This document shows, in pieces, positions 1 through 9,055 of a stretch of DNA of 64,000 nt; position 1 is the stretch's first letter; each line of letters opens with the position of its first letter. The position numbers and the translations under genes are program-made. Below the pieces are notes generated by a model. The model worked only from the letters and a program-made list of their open reading frames with translations. It did no database searches and was not told the origin of the DNA. Source of the stretch: CAVPMW01 sp963706515. GTDB lineage: Bacteria; Chloroflexota; Anaerolineae; Anaerolineales; UBA4823. Where the stretch lies: positions 1 to 64,000 of the forward strand of contig CAVPMW010000023.1 in the NCBI GenBank assembly GCA_963706515.1. Reading direction: 5' to 3'.

Positions 1-12
1 GTATTAATTATA

Positions 13-1041
13 TTATCCATAGCGCCGGATCATTTCTTCGGCTTTCTCGACGAGCGGGCGGTCGCCGATGAACAGCGGCGTACGCTGGTGCAGCGATTCG
101 GGTTGGACCTCCAGGATGCTGTGGATGCCGTCCGAGGCGTAGCCGCCGGCTTGATGGGTGATGAATGCCAACGGGGCAGCTTCGTACGCCAGGCGCAGCT
201 TACCGTGCGACTTCGCCGGATCGCGGCTGTCTGCCGGGTAGTAGAATACACCGCCAGCCATCAGGTTGCGGTGAAAATCCGCTACCAGCGAGCCGATATA
301 GCGCAGGGAGAGGTGGTAAGGGCTGCCACCCTCGCCCTGCAGGTAGCGTGTGAACTCCTGCACGCCCCGGCTCCATTTTGCCTGATAGCCCTGGTTGGCG
401 CTGTAATATGCAGGCGCATAGGGGATGCGGATATTGGGGTGTGAGAGCAGGAACTCGCCCAGCGCCGGGTCGAGGGTGAAACCGTGCACGCCGGCGCCCG
501 TCGTGTAGACCAACATCGTGCTGCTGCCGTAGAGCAGGTATCCGGCAGCCACCAGGTTTTTGCCGGGCTGCAGGCAGTCTTCCAGCGTGCCCGGACCCGG
601 TCCGGGGGTCAGGCGGCGGTAAATGGAGAAGATCGTGCCGATGGAGACGTTGAAATCGATGTTGGAGGAGCCATCCAGCGGATCGTAGAGCAGGACGTAT
701 TTCCCCGCGGGGTAATTGGGTGAGATGGGCAGGACGTGCTCGTGCTCTTCTGATGCCATGACTGCCAGCCGCCCGGTGTGGTCGTTCATGCGGATCAAGG
801 TCAGGTCTGCCAGGCGGTCGAGCTTCATCACCCGCTCGCCCTGGATATTGGTGTCTTCGGTGCCGCCCAGGATCTCAGCCAGGCCGGCGCGGTTGGTGTT
901 GCTTGCGATGATTTTACCCGCCAGGGCGATGTCGTAGAGCAGACTGGTGAGCACCCCGGTGGCTTCAGGATGGGTGTGCTGCTCGTCGAGGATGTGGCGC
1001 TCGATCGTGATGATCTTGGCGTGATCTTGCAGCTGGTACAT
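13..1041 (-). CDS. fbp: Fructose-1,6-bisphosphatase class I
   Basis: Hydrolyses fructose-1,6-bisphosphate to fructose-6-phosphate, the committed step of gluconeogenesis, in the cytoplasm. The 342-residue protein has the usual class I length. The metal-binding and phosphate-binding signature DPLDGSSNID lies at residues 120-129, preceded by the acidic SEEH stretch at 97-100 and the N-terminal ILGGTEDTNIQGE segment. It follows a DUF429-like gene on the same strand with a gap of about 100 bases, so it may have its own promoter. With ppdK and the glycogen genes elsewhere in the window it supports sugar storage from pyruvate-level carbon. The reading frame is intact and identification is secure. 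Confidence 0.96.
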   Translation of the reverse strand: MYQLQDHAKIITIERHILDEQHTHPEATGVLTSLLYDIALAGKIIASNTNRAGLAEILGGTEDTNIQGERVMKLDRLADLTLIRMNDHTGRLAVMASEEHEHVLPISPNYPAGKYVLLYDPLDGSSNIDFNVSIGTIFSIYRRLTPGPGPGTLEDCLQPGKNLVAAGYLLYGSSTMLVYTTGAGVHGFTLDPALGEFLLSHPNIRIPYAPAYYSANQGYQAKWSRGVQEFTRYLQGEGGSPYHLSLRYIGSLVADFHRNLMAGGVFYYPADSRDPAKSHGKLRLAYEAAPLAFITHQAGGYASDGIHSILEVQPESLHQRTPLFIGDRPLVEKAEEMIRRYG

Positions 1042-1141
1042 AAACAGGCTCCGGGTAGTTCGAGCAAGGTTGAAAAATGGGGAGATCCCCGAGGGGATGC
1101 CTCCCCCTCAATCATTATACAGGAAAGTTGCCTGAACTTCA

Positions 1142-2123
1142 TCATTCCGACGGCGCTGGCTGGCCCAGGATCCAGCCCTCGATGCTGCGGATGCTGGAGG
1201 TGAGGCGGGGCGTCGGGCACCGAGGAGTCGCTGAACAGGGTTTGCAGCATGCCGAACAGACCGACCAGCGCATCGAAGCGGTCATCGCCGGAAGATAGCC
1301 CGGCAAAGCCGGAGCCGATCTCGGCGCACAGCTCGACGCTCAGCTCCAGCGGACGGTGTGCAGCCCAATCCAGCAGGGCAGCCGCGTTCGCCTGGCGGGA
1401 AGCCGCGGAGCCCTTACCCCCGCTTTTCCGCAGGTCGATCCCGAGGGGGCGGTAGTATTCGGCGGGATAGGTCTCGGCGACCACCAGCCGCCCCGGCTGG
1501 AGCAGGACGTCCAGGGGACGTTCGGCCTGCGGGGCGGAGAAGGGCCAGAGGTAGAGGTCCGGGCGAGGCAGGCGCAGGGCAGGTGCCAGCAGGTCACGCC
1601 AGCCGCAGATCGCCGCCTTGCCCACCTGCTGCGCACCCATCGTCCAGAAAAGGGGGCAGGCAGCGCCTCTTTCGCCATAGGGTTTCTCGCAAGTGCGGCG
1701 CAGGCTCTCGAACGGGATGCCCAGCTTTCCGGAGAGGTGCTCGCGCTTCGACCCGCCGGGTCTGGCGGGATAAAAGGGGCGCTGCAGGCTGATCTCTGTG
1801 GAAGAAGCCGCGGGGTTGTAGAAATCGCGCCATTCTGCCTGACCCAACCGCGGCAGGACTTCCAGGAAGGAGACAGCCCCAACCCGCTCGGCGTAAGCGG
1901 CGGGCAGACCGATGGGGAAGTCGAAACCAGCCAGGATCAGCCCTTGGCTGCCGGCAGCCGCGCGCAGCCGGTCGAAGAGGGCCGCCAGCTCTCCGACCTC
2001 AGCTGGAGAGCTGACGGAATACTCGCCGCCGGATCGACGGACTGCCTGGGCCATCCAGCGTTTCTGTGCGCTTTTGCTCCAGTCGGCATGGACGACCAGG
2101 TCGGGGAGCTGGCGGAGGGTCAT
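1142..2123 (-). CDS. DUF429-like RNase-H-fold protein, frameshifted near its 3' end
   Basis: Function unknown. The N-terminus (VVHADWSKSAQKRW), the GFDFPIGLP block and a late GDDRFDALVGLFGML block resemble DUF429-type proteins with a predicted RNase-H-like fold; this assignment is from memory of the family. Read as given, the frame runs on into fbp in the wrong frame. Removing one base from the GGGG run at 1207-1210 restores a tail ending EGWILGQPAPSE and a stop at 1142-1144, just before the fbp promoter region. The repaired product is about 326 residues. The extra base is more likely a sequence error than a real mutation, because conserved residues continue on both sides of it. Confidence 0.72.
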
Positions 2124-2182
2124 TTCAGGTTATCCTCCAATAGGTGAACAGGGCGGAGAGGCAGGTATCCGAGCCAGGCTGC

Positions 2183-3043
2183 CTAGCCCAGCAGGTCGCT
2201 GAGCAGGAGCCATTCCCCTCGCCGGTCTTCTATCTCCTGACCGGCAGTCGCCAGCCCCGCCTGGACCAGGCTCTCTGCGGCGCTGGCGGCTTGCGGGGGC
2301 TGCCAGCCGAACAGGCGTGCCAGATCCTCCACACGAACCGCTCCCACCGAGCGCAAGTAGGCGGCTGCCAGCGAGCGGCGCGCCTGGGATTCCCCGATCG
2401 AGCGCGCCTGCTCGGGCAGCTCCGGGTAATGGTAGGCAGCGATCTGGTAGATGAAGGCGTAGTTCCAGGCGCCGGCGCGCGCCACCCCCACCGGCAAGAC
2501 CTTGAAATCAGCCTGCAGGTCCAGCAGGGCGCGGTTGAAGCGCGTCTCGCTGCCCGGGCTGCTCATGCGCGTCGCCCGGCGCAGAGCGACGGCGTCCAGC
2601 GGTCCTTCTGCCAGCAGGGCTTCGTAGACCAGGCGTGCTTCCTGGGTCAAGCGCCCTTGCTCGTAGAGAATAAGGTAGTCATCTTCGGGAGAGCCGTAGT
2701 TTTCGGACAGGGCGTAAAAGCTGGGAGCCAGCTCCAGGGAGATGATGGTGGCTTTCTTGCGCAGGACCTTGGCGTAATACCAGCGGCGCTGGCTGAGCAG
2801 AGAATCCTTCCAGCCCCAGGTGATGTGCCCGGGGTCGTCGTGCGCATCGGCGACAGGCCGGTCGCCGGCAACCGAAACCCACAGGCTGGGCAGGGTGACC
2901 CCGGTGATCGGCCAGAAAAAAATAAATCCGCGCTCCTCGACAAAATGGATGGCGGCCTCGATATCCTGTATGCGCAGGGAGGGTGAGCTGTGGAAAGTGG
3001 CTGCCTGGTAATCCAGCAGGCGCTGCAGGGGGAGAGGAGACAT
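2183..3043 (-). CDS. AlkZ-related winged-helix protein
   Basis: About 286 residues from the chosen ATG. The segments WGWKDSLLSQRRWYYAKVLRK and RRSLAAAYLRSVGAVRVEDL, with several predicted winged-helix units, resemble the AlkZ/YcaQ-like family (HTH_42), whose characterised members are DNA glycosylases acting on interstrand crosslinks or alkylated bases. I do not see a clear catalytic QxQ or QxD motif, so glycosylase activity is not claimed. The frame opens upstream to 3142, but those extra residues lack character and run into a terminator-rich region, so the ATG at 3043 (MSPLPLQRLL) is preferred. It lies upstream of the DUF429-like gene on the same strand, separated by about 60 bases. Confidence 0.6.
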   Translation of the reverse strand: MSPLPLQRLLDYQAATFHSSPSLRIQDIEAAIHFVEERGFIFFWPITGVTLPSLWVSVAGDRPVADAHDDPGHITWGWKDSLLSQRRWYYAKVLRKKATIISLELAPSFYALSENYGSPEDDYLILYEQGRLTQEARLVYEALLAEGPLDAVALRRATRMSSPGSETRFNRALLDLQADFKVLPVGVARAGAWNYAFIYQIAAYHYPELPEQARSIGESQARRSLAAAYLRSVGAVRVEDLARLFGWQPPQAASAAESLVQAGLATAGQEIEDRRGEWLLLSDLLG

Positions 3044-3501
3044 GGCGGTCAGGTAAGTTGGTGCTCGATGGATATTTATACCATCAGGGATGAAGCAGTT
3101 CAATGGTAAAAGGCCGCAATAACTGATTTTAAGACTCCCCACCCGAAGTTACCTGCGCTAACTTCATCCTCCCTCAAAAATCGGGGGAGGGTTTTTATCG
3201 AAAAAAAGGATGGGTTGCGGTCGGATGCCCGCAGCCCATCCTTTTTTTTCGAATTTTCCCCTTCCGTCGCCACATGCCGCAGGGAGGGGAGGGGTGATGC
3301 AAAAATCACCCGGAAGGGTGATATAAAAATCGCCCTTTTTTCGAAGCCGAAATGATGACAAAGCTTAGCAAATTTGGTAAATTATGGTCGCTTCATTGGA
3401 CTATTCCGCAGAGCATTATGCGGAGCATGATGCGGGTTATGCGTGCGATTTCGTCCGGAATTAACGTTATTGATTTCTGCCGCTGAAGATTCTTGCTGAA
3501 G
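3044..3501. other. Non-coding region with hairpins upstream of the oxidase operon
   Basis: No credible gene. It contains a CCTCCC/GGGAGG hairpin around 3170-3197 followed by T residues, the large hairpin listed separately at 3199-3251, a small ATCACCC-GGAA-GGGTGAT hairpin near 3306-3323, and a CCGCA/TGCGG inverted repeat near 3406-3423. The promoter of the oxidase operon should lie in the last 150 bases, but I cannot pick out a convincing -35/-10 pair. Confidence 0.6.
3199..3251. terminator. Bidirectional hairpin terminator
   Basis: A stem with arms GGATGGG-TGCGG and CCGCA-CCCATCC is flanked by seven A on the left and eight T on the right, giving an intrinsic-terminator shape in both directions. 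It lies between divergent genes, so its use is unclear. Its stem resembles those at 18601 and 23715. Confidence 0.75.
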
Positions 3502-3945
3502 ATGCCTGCCTCACCTCAACGATCTCGCCGGGTTTTGATTGCCTCCAGCCATCCCCTTTTTGCCCAGGGATTGCGCAGCCTGCTGCGGGAGCGCCAGGCA
3601 ACCGGGGTGGAAGTGGTGGGCGTGGTTGCCAACCTGGAGCAGGCGCTGAGGGCGCTAAGCGAGCTGAACCCGGATTTGATCATCGTCGATTACGACGATG
3701 ACCGGCTCAACCGGGAAGAGTTCCTGGCGCGCTTCGTCGAAGGGGAGCAAAAGCTGCGGGTGGTGCTGCTCTCGCTGCAGAGTGGGGGAGAAGCGCTGGT
3801 GTATGACCGCCGCACCCTGGGTGCATCCGAGATTGATGAGTGGATCGATGAATGGATCACGCCTGACGAAGCCACCGGGATAGGGCTTCGCTCGCTGCTC
3901 CGCGGCCGGGGAGCCCGGTCGAAGATTTGCAACAGGAGAGACAAT
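3502..3945 (+). CDS. Receiver-like ORF, read in frame into coxB
   Basis: The first 148 codons of a longer open frame look like a response-regulator receiver: RVLIASSHPLFAQGLRSLL at the N-terminus and LNPDLIIVDYDDD carrying a possible phospho-acceptor Asp. The C-terminal half is degenerate, without a recognisable beta-5 Lys, and there is no output domain. As given, the frame has no stop and continues into coxB, but coxB has its own strong ribosome-binding site, so two proteins are more likely than one. In the +1 frame a TAG occurs at 3881-3883, which would end this gene if one surplus base lies in its 3' part. A TTG nine bases upstream is an alternative start. Role unknown; possibly an operon regulator. 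Confidence 0.5.
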
Positions 3946-4959
3946 ATGAAACATTTCGTGATTGCTGGAATTCTGGTCATCGTGGTGACTGCCTGTCTCT
4001 TGTTCGGGCTTACCCAGGTGAAACTGCTCCCGGTAGCCGCGGCCACCCAGGCAATACCCATCGACAACTTGTTTTACCTGGAATTTGGGATTATCGCTTT
4101 CCTTTTCTCCCTGATCATCGTAATGATCGTCTACAGCCTGGTCGTTTTCCGGCGCAAGAAAGGCGACACATCGGATGCGGCGCACATCGAAGGAAACACG
4201 CGCCTGGAGGTCGTCTGGACGGTGATCCCGCTGATCACGGTATTAGGGCTCGGCTACCTGGGCGGCAGCGCGTTGCGCGATACCATGCGCCCAGACCCCA
4301 AGCCGCTGGAAATCGACGTGATTTCACAACAGTGGTCCTGGCGTTTCGATTACCCGGTCTGGGGCATCGCCTCTGACGTGCTGATGCTGCCGAGAAATAA
4401 GCAGGCTGTCCTGCGCTTGAGCTCCACTGACGTGATCCATTCCTTCTGGGTGCCTGAGTTCCGGGTGAAGCAGGATGCGCTGCCAGGTGGAGAAGGGTTT
4501 GTGCGCGAGCTGCGCATCAACCCGGACCGTTTGGGTGATTACAAAGTGCGCTGCGCCGAGCTGTGTGGACTGCGGCATACCTACATGGAAGCGCCGGTGA
4601 AGGTCGTCTCTCAAACCGATTTCGATGCCTGGGTCAAAGAATCAACTGCAGCCTGTGAAGGGACGCCCGAAGAGTGCGGTGCAAAATTCGCCAAGATTTA
4701 CGGCTGCATCGCCTGCCACAGCGCGGATGGCTCCAAGCTCGTGGGGCCGACCTGGAAGGGTATATTCGGGGAGACCGTCTCATTCGTGGATGGCAGCAGC
4801 GCCACCGTGGACGAGGCATACCTGCACGAGTTTATCGTGGATCCGAATGCCCATGTGGTCAACGGCTTTCCCCCAAGCATAATGCCGCAGACCTACAAGG
4901 ACCAGCTCAGCGAGGACCAGATTACCGCGATTATCGCTTACATCAAGAGCCTCAAATAA
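3946..4959 (+). CDS. coxB: Cytochrome c oxidase subunit II with fused cytochrome c domain (caa3 type)
   Basis: Accepts electrons and passes them through the CuA centre to subunit I at the membrane. The 337-residue protein has an N-terminal hydrophobic segment (signal or anchor), two membrane helices (FYLEFGIIAFLFSLIIVMIV; VVWTVIPLITVLGLGYL), a cupredoxin domain with DVIHSFWVPEF and the CuA ligand motif CAELCGLRHTYM, then a C-terminal class I cytochrome c with CIACH heme attachment and a PQTY methionine-side segment. The start is chosen at 3946 because AGGAGAG lies just upstream at 3934-3940 and the membrane segment follows at once. First structural gene of the oxidase operon; a small palindromic repeat separates it from coxA. 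Confidence 0.95.
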   Translation: MKHFVIAGILVIVVTACLLFGLTQVKLLPVAAATQAIPIDNLFYLEFGIIAFLFSLIIVMIVYSLVVFRRKKGDTSDAAHIEGNTRLEVVWTVIPLITVLGLGYLGGSALRDTMRPDPKPLEIDVISQQWSWRFDYPVWGIASDVLMLPRNKQAVLRLSSTDVIHSFWVPEFRVKQDALPGGEGFVRELRINPDRLGDYKVRCAELCGLRHTYMEAPVKVVSQTDFDAWVKESTAACEGTPEECGAKFAKIYGCIACHSADGSKLVGPTWKGIFGETVSFVDGSSATVDEAYLHEFIVDPNAHVVNGFPPSIMPQTYKDQLSEDQITAIIAYIKSLK

Positions 4960-4981
4960 GTGCGAAGAATAACATGATGGC

Positions 4982-5087
4982 TAAGAACCTATTCGAAAGT
5001 ACGAGGGATTCCGATTTTGTGGTGTGTGCGGCGAAGCCGCACACACCACAAAATCGGTTCTCCCATCCATTTTCGGATAGACACTAA
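4982..5087 (-). repeat. Palindromic TIR repeat, copy A (between coxB and coxA)
   Basis: About 106 bases. Read on the minus strand it starts TTAGTGTCTATCCGAAAATG and ends in the near-complement CTTTCGAATAGG. Inside is a long hairpin with ACCGATTTTGTGGTGTGTGC and its complement around GGCTTCGCC. Copies B (27142) and C (35329) share the termini. No coding capacity. It could act as a transcriptional attenuator between coxB and coxA. Confidence 0.85.
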
Positions 5088-5107
5088 GGCTGCATGTGGA
5101 GGATCCT

Positions 5108-7045
5108 ATGAGTGAACCTAAGAAAGCAAGATTTTTTTCCATAGCATTGGTAAAAGGCTTGATCGGATTCCTGATCGGCTTCGTGCTGGGTGTGCTGCTT
5201 GTCTCGGGCATCCGCCTGGCACTGGGGCTGCCGGTCAGCCAGCCGGAGAACTTCGGCCTCACCCAGGCTGCCTGGGTGGGTGGAGGGCTGCTCGCAGCGA
5301 TCGGCTTTATGCTTGCAGTCGGCGTGATGAATGACTGGTTGCAGTGGGCACGCGGCAAACCAACCCCCCACCACCCGCAGGATGATTTTGAGGGTGGGTG
5401 GGCGCGCTACCTGAGCGTGAGCTACGACCATAAAGTGATCGGCATCCAATACGGGGCGATCTCCCTGCTGATGATCTCCATTGCCGGGATGTTCGCGATG
5501 GTCTTCCGCACGGAGCTGGCGCTGCCGGGCATGCAGTTCCTGACCCTGCAGCAATACAATACGATCATGTCCCTGCACGGGATCGTGATGATCGTGGGCA
5601 TCTTGCTGGGCGTCGCGGCGATGTCCAACTATCTTGTTCCGCTGCAGATCGGGGCGAACGATATGGCATTCCCCCGCCTGAATGCCTTCGCCTTTTGGAT
5701 CAACATCCCAGCCGCCACCCTGCTGCTGAGCAGCCTGTGGTTAGGAGGCCTGGAGACGGGTTGGACCGGCTACCCACCGCTGAGTGCGCAGGCGCCGCTG
5801 GGGATGGATATGTTCTTCCTGGGTGTTTACCTGGCAGGGTTATCGTCCATCCTGGGCGGCTTGAACGTGATTGCCACCACCGTCCGCATGCGTGCGCCGG
5901 GGATGAGCTACTTCCGCATGCCGATCTTCGTCTGGTCGGCGCTGGCTACTGCGATGATCAGCCTGACCGCGACGAACCTGATCGGGCTCTCCTTCCTGAT
6001 GGTCCTGTTCGAGCGGATCTTTGGGATGAGTTTTTTCAACCCGACCCTCGGCGGCAATCCCTTGCTGTTCCAGTACCTTTTCTGGTTTTACTCCCATCCA
6101 GCAGTGTACATCTTCGTGCTGCCCGGGTTGGGGGTAATCAGCGAGATTTTGCCGGTATTCGCCCGCAAACCGTTGTTCGGCTATAAATGGGTGGCGCTCT
6201 CTTCGTTTGGAATTGCGCTGGTGGGATTCCTGGTCTTTGCGCATCACATGTTTACCTCCGGTATGGACCCCTACCTGCGCATACCGTTCATGTACACCAC
6301 CTTGCTCGTGGCGATCCCGACCGGGATCAAATTCTTCAGCTGGACCGGCACCGTGTGGGGCGGGAAGATATCCTTCGAGACACCCATGCTTTTCGTCTTG
6401 GGAGCTATCTCTATCTTCCTGTTAGGCGGGTTGAGTGGTCCGCCGAACGCCACGGTAGCGACAGACCTGCACCTGCAGGATACGTACTGGATCGTTGGAC
6501 ATTTCCACGCTACCATGTTCGGCGGTTTCATCTTCCCCTTCTTCGCCGCGATCTATTTCTGGTTCCCGAAGATGACCGGGCGCATGTATAACGAAAAATT
6601 AGGGCGGCTGCATTTCTTCATCATGCTGCCGGCTTTCTACGTCCAGTCGCTAGGGCAGATGCAGATCGGGCTGGTAGGCATGCGCCGGCGGATTGCCGAT
6701 TACGACCCCACCCTGGGGATTACCACCCAGCAGATCCTGATCACTTTAGCCGGATATTTCATTGCCACCGCTGTGCTCGTTGCCATGGTCAACCTGATCT
6801 ACAGCGCAGCCCGGGGGCGCGTCGCTGTGGGCAACCCGTGGAGAGCGCGCTCGCCTGAATGGCAAATCCCTTCGCCTGCGCCGCGCAATAACTACGAGGA
6901 TTATCCGTTCGAGGTAATCGGTGAGCCGTACGATTACGGTCTGGCTGGTTCAGCCTATGTAAGCATCGATAAGGAGCGCGGGCCTGCGGCGAGGCAAGCT
7001 CCTCCGCCTGCGGCGGCGCCGGCGCCTTCTGGGGCAACCGATTGA
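5108..7045 (+). CDS. coxA: Cytochrome c oxidase subunit I, A2-type
   Basis: Catalytic subunit of the heme-copper oxidase; reduces O2 and pumps protons. About 645 residues with roughly 14 membrane helices. Heme and CuB ligands are visible: MSLHGIVM (low-spin heme His), FWFYSHPAVY (CuB His and crosslinked Tyr), FAHHMF (CuB His pair) and GHFHATMFGG (heme His residues). YSHPxVY in place of HPEVY is the hallmark of the A2 subtype, which lacks the helix-VI Glu of the D-channel. GANDMAFPRLN is canonical. The first two helices lie N-terminal to the usual core, as in some caa3 enzymes. The ATG at 5108 follows GGAGG at 5099-5103; an in-frame GTG at 5096 is less likely. Confidence 0.97.
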   Translation: MSEPKKARFFSIALVKGLIGFLIGFVLGVLLVSGIRLALGLPVSQPENFGLTQAAWVGGGLLAAIGFMLAVGVMNDWLQWARGKPTPHHPQDDFEGGWARYLSVSYDHKVIGIQYGAISLLMISIAGMFAMVFRTELALPGMQFLTLQQYNTIMSLHGIVMIVGILLGVAAMSNYLVPLQIGANDMAFPRLNAFAFWINIPAATLLLSSLWLGGLETGWTGYPPLSAQAPLGMDMFFLGVYLAGLSSILGGLNVIATTVRMRAPGMSYFRMPIFVWSALATAMISLTATNLIGLSFLMVLFERIFGMSFFNPTLGGNPLLFQYLFWFYSHPAVYIFVLPGLGVISEILPVFARKPLFGYKWVALSSFGIALVGFLVFAHHMFTSGMDPYLRIPFMYTTLLVAIPTGIKFFSWTGTVWGGKISFETPMLFVLGAISIFLLGGLSGPPNATVATDLHLQDTYWIVGHFHATMFGGFIFPFFAAIYFWFPKMTGRMYNEKLGRLHFFIMLPAFYVQSLGQMQIGLVGMRRRIADYDPTLGITTQQILITLAGYFIATAVLVAMVNLIYSAARGRVAVGNPWRARSPEWQIPSPAPRNNYEDYPFEVIGEPYDYGLAGSAYVSIDKERGPAARQAPPPAAAPAPSGATD

Positions 7046-7078
7046 GTCCAGTGTGGAAATTATCTAAAGGAGTCAGCT

Positions 7079-7294
7079 ATGGACGTCGAAGAGAAAAAGA
7101 AACAGGCATACCAGCGAGGCGGGGCAGTGTTCATCCTGCTGATATTCTTGAGCCTCGGCGAGTTTATCATGGGGCGCTATGCCCCGGTTTGGGCAACCCC
7201 AATCCTGGCGGTCGCGCTCTTGAAGGCGATCTTTGTCGTGAGGGATTATATGCACATCGGGCGGCTCTTTGCCGGTGAGGAGGAAAGCTCATGA
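7079..7294 (+). CDS. Small oxidase subunit IV
   Basis: 71 residues with two membrane helices (GGAVFILLIFLSLGEFIMG; WATPILAVALLKAIFVVRDYM). The size, topology and the HIGRLF tail match the prokaryotic cytochrome c oxidase subunit IV family, a small non-catalytic membrane subunit. AAAGGAG precedes the ATG. It overlaps coxC by four bases (ATGA), so the two are translationally coupled. Confidence 0.85.
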   Translation: MDVEEKKKQAYQRGGAVFILLIFLSLGEFIMGRYAPVWATPILAVALLKAIFVVRDYMHIGRLFAGEEESS

Positions 7295-7884
7295 CCAGCG
7301 AGACGAGCACGCTACCTGAGACCAGCGCGCTAGCTGAGTACCACCACAATACCGTAACCAACCGGCTGGGGTTATGGCTGTTCATCCTGTCCGATTCATT
7401 CGTCTTCGCCGGGTTATACGTATCCCGCTTTTACCTGCTGGGTACTGAGTTTCGCCCGGACGTCAGCCAGGCAGTCGGCGTCATCGTGACCGTGATCCTG
7501 CTGGTTAGCAGCTTCTTTGCCAACCGGGCTGAGATTGCCATGGCTTATGGCGATACGAAGCGGTACTTCCGCTTTACCCTGATCACAGTCCTGCTGGGGA
7601 TCTTGTTCCTCATCGGCGTCGTAGGGGTGGAGTGGCAGCTCGCGGCTGGGGGACCTGCGGACGGCGCAGCATGGTCCGTGTTCTATACGATGACCGGCTT
7701 CCATGCGCTGCACGTGTTGAGCGGCGTTGTGTTTTTGCTGATCGTCTACCGCAACGCGCGGAAAGGCCTGTACGACACCGAGCGTCACTGGCCAGTGGAA
7801 GCCTCGATCGTTTACTGGCACTTTATCGACGTGGTGTGGATCTTCTTCTACCCTGCCCTGTACTTGATCGGCAAGCCAATGTAG
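7291..7884 (+). CDS. coxC: Cytochrome c oxidase subunit III
   Basis: 197 residues with five predicted membrane helices, the short form common in caa3 and quinol oxidases. NRLGLWLFILSDSFVFAGL at the N-terminus, TGFHALHVLSG in the middle and YWHFIDVVWIFFYPALYL near the end are classical subunit III signatures. It binds lipid and stabilises subunit I. It overlaps the subunit IV gene by four bases and is followed after nine bases by the sco gene. Confidence 0.96.
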   Translation: MTSETSTLPETSALAEYHHNTVTNRLGLWLFILSDSFVFAGLYVSRFYLLGTEFRPDVSQAVGVIVTVILLVSSFFANRAEIAMAYGDTKRYFRFTLITVLLGILFLIGVVGVEWQLAAGGPADGAAWSVFYTMTGFHALHVLSGVVFLLIVYRNARKGLYDTERHWPVEASIVYWHFIDVVWIFFYPALYLIGKPM

Positions 7885-7893
7885 AAGGAAAAG

Positions 7894-8499
7894 ATGCTGA
7901 AATCGAACTGGTTGTATTTGGGAGCAGGACTGCTGCTGGGGCTGGTGATCATCCTCGGGGGGTGGCTGTTCTACGACCGCACCTATACCTACACCGGCTC
8001 TTTGATCGATCCACCGGCTCGGGCGGCGGATTTTACCCTGCTGGACCAAAATGACAATCCATTCCGCTTGAGCGACCAGCAAGGTAAGACGCTGCTCGTC
8101 TTTTTCGGCTACACCCATTGCCCAGATATCTGCCCGGTCACCCTGACCCGCTTTAAGGAGATCAAGCGGCTCCTGGGCGAGCAGGCAAATGAAATTGAAT
8201 TCGTGTTCATTACGATTGACCCGGAGCGCGACAGCTCAGCCCAAATAAAAAGCTACCTTGGCGCGTTCGATCCAGGTTTTATCGGGCTGACCGGCAGCCA
8301 GGATGCGCTGCAGGACGTCTGGCAGAAGTATGGGGTCTACCGGGAGAAAGTCCCTACCGGTGACGGCACGGATTATCAGATGGACCATTCCACGCGCATC
8401 TACCTGGTGGATAAAAACGGCAACTGGCGCTTGACTTATCCGTTCGAGATGGAAGTGAGCGGCGTCGTAACAGACCTGCAACACCTGCTGCGAGGTTAA
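7894..8499 (+). CDS. sco: SCO1/SenC copper chaperone
   Basis: Membrane-anchored thioredoxin-fold protein that delivers copper to the CuA site of CoxB. 201 residues: one N-terminal membrane helix (residues 7-25), then a domain with the copper-binding pair in GYTHCPDICPVTL and the distal His in QMDHSTRIYLVD. The order after subunit III fits an assembly factor in the same transcript. Intact and typical length. Confidence 0.95.
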   Translation: MLKSNWLYLGAGLLLGLVIILGGWLFYDRTYTYTGSLIDPPARAADFTLLDQNDNPFRLSDQQGKTLLVFFGYTHCPDICPVTLTRFKEIKRLLGEQANEIEFVFITIDPERDSSAQIKSYLGAFDPGFIGLTGSQDALQDVWQKYGVYREKVPTGDGTDYQMDHSTRIYLVDKNGNWRLTYPFEMEVSGVVTDLQHLLRG

Positions 8500-8512
8500 G
8501 AATTGAGAAGCC

Positions 8513-9055
8513 ATGTCCCCGAAAACGAAGTATCGACCGTATATTTACAGGCTGATTATTGTGATGGTTATTTCCACCATAGCCGTGGCGATCTTCAATG
8601 AAGTAACCTACAACTTCCAACGCGAATCCTACGACCGCAACCCGCGGCAGATCGAGCTGGTAATCCCGCCGGGCACTGCCGAGCGGGTAGCAGCCGGCGA
8701 AAAGGAGCCGACCATTCCCGACCAGCTGGTGTTCGTGAAGGGGGACGTCCTGGTGGTGCGCAACGAAGACCGGGTCAGCCACCAGATTGGACCGGTCTGG
8801 GTTCCGCCGGGAGCCACAGGCAGCCTGACGATGGCTGAGGCGAATGATCTCGCTTACTCCTGTTCTTTTACTCCCAGCCGCTACCTGAGCGTGGACGTTC
8901 GCCAGCCAACGACCTGGGGCGTGCGCCTGTCTGCCCTGCTGCTCGCCGCCCCCACTGTGGGGGTGCTGATATTCCTGTACAGCCTGATCCTCCTCCCAGT
9001 TGAGGGGAAGAAGAAAGCCGCCGCAACCGTCCAGCCACAAGAGGGGGCGCAGTGA
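8513..9055 (+). CDS. Membrane-anchored cupredoxin-like protein of the oxidase operon
   Basis: 180 residues with an N-terminal helix, an external domain of about 110 residues and a C-terminal helix (LSALLLAAPTVGVLIFLYSLILL). The external domain has a cupredoxin-like pattern (DQLVFVKGDVLVVRNEDRVSH, IGPVWVPPGA, LAYSCSFTPS), with candidate ligands His in VSH and Cys in YSCSF; no clear axial Met. Its position between sco and surf1 suggests a role in copper handling or oxidase assembly. It overlaps surf1 by four bases. Function is inferred only from fold and context. Confidence 0.65.
   Translation: MSPKTKYRPYIYRLIIVMVISTIAVAIFNEVTYNFQRESYDRNPRQIELVIPPGTAERVAAGEKEPTIPDQLVFVKGDVLVVRNEDRVSHQIGPVWVPPGATGSLTMAEANDLAYSCSFTPSRYLSVDVRQPTTWGVRLSALLLAAPTVGVLIFLYSLILLPVEGKKKAAATVQPQEGAQ

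Noticed and set aside
828..1141. C-terminal extension of the DUF429-like frame into fbp
   Set aside because: It runs antisense-free but in the wrong frame through the fbp coding sequence, has no family character, and disappears when the extra base at 1207-1210 is removed.
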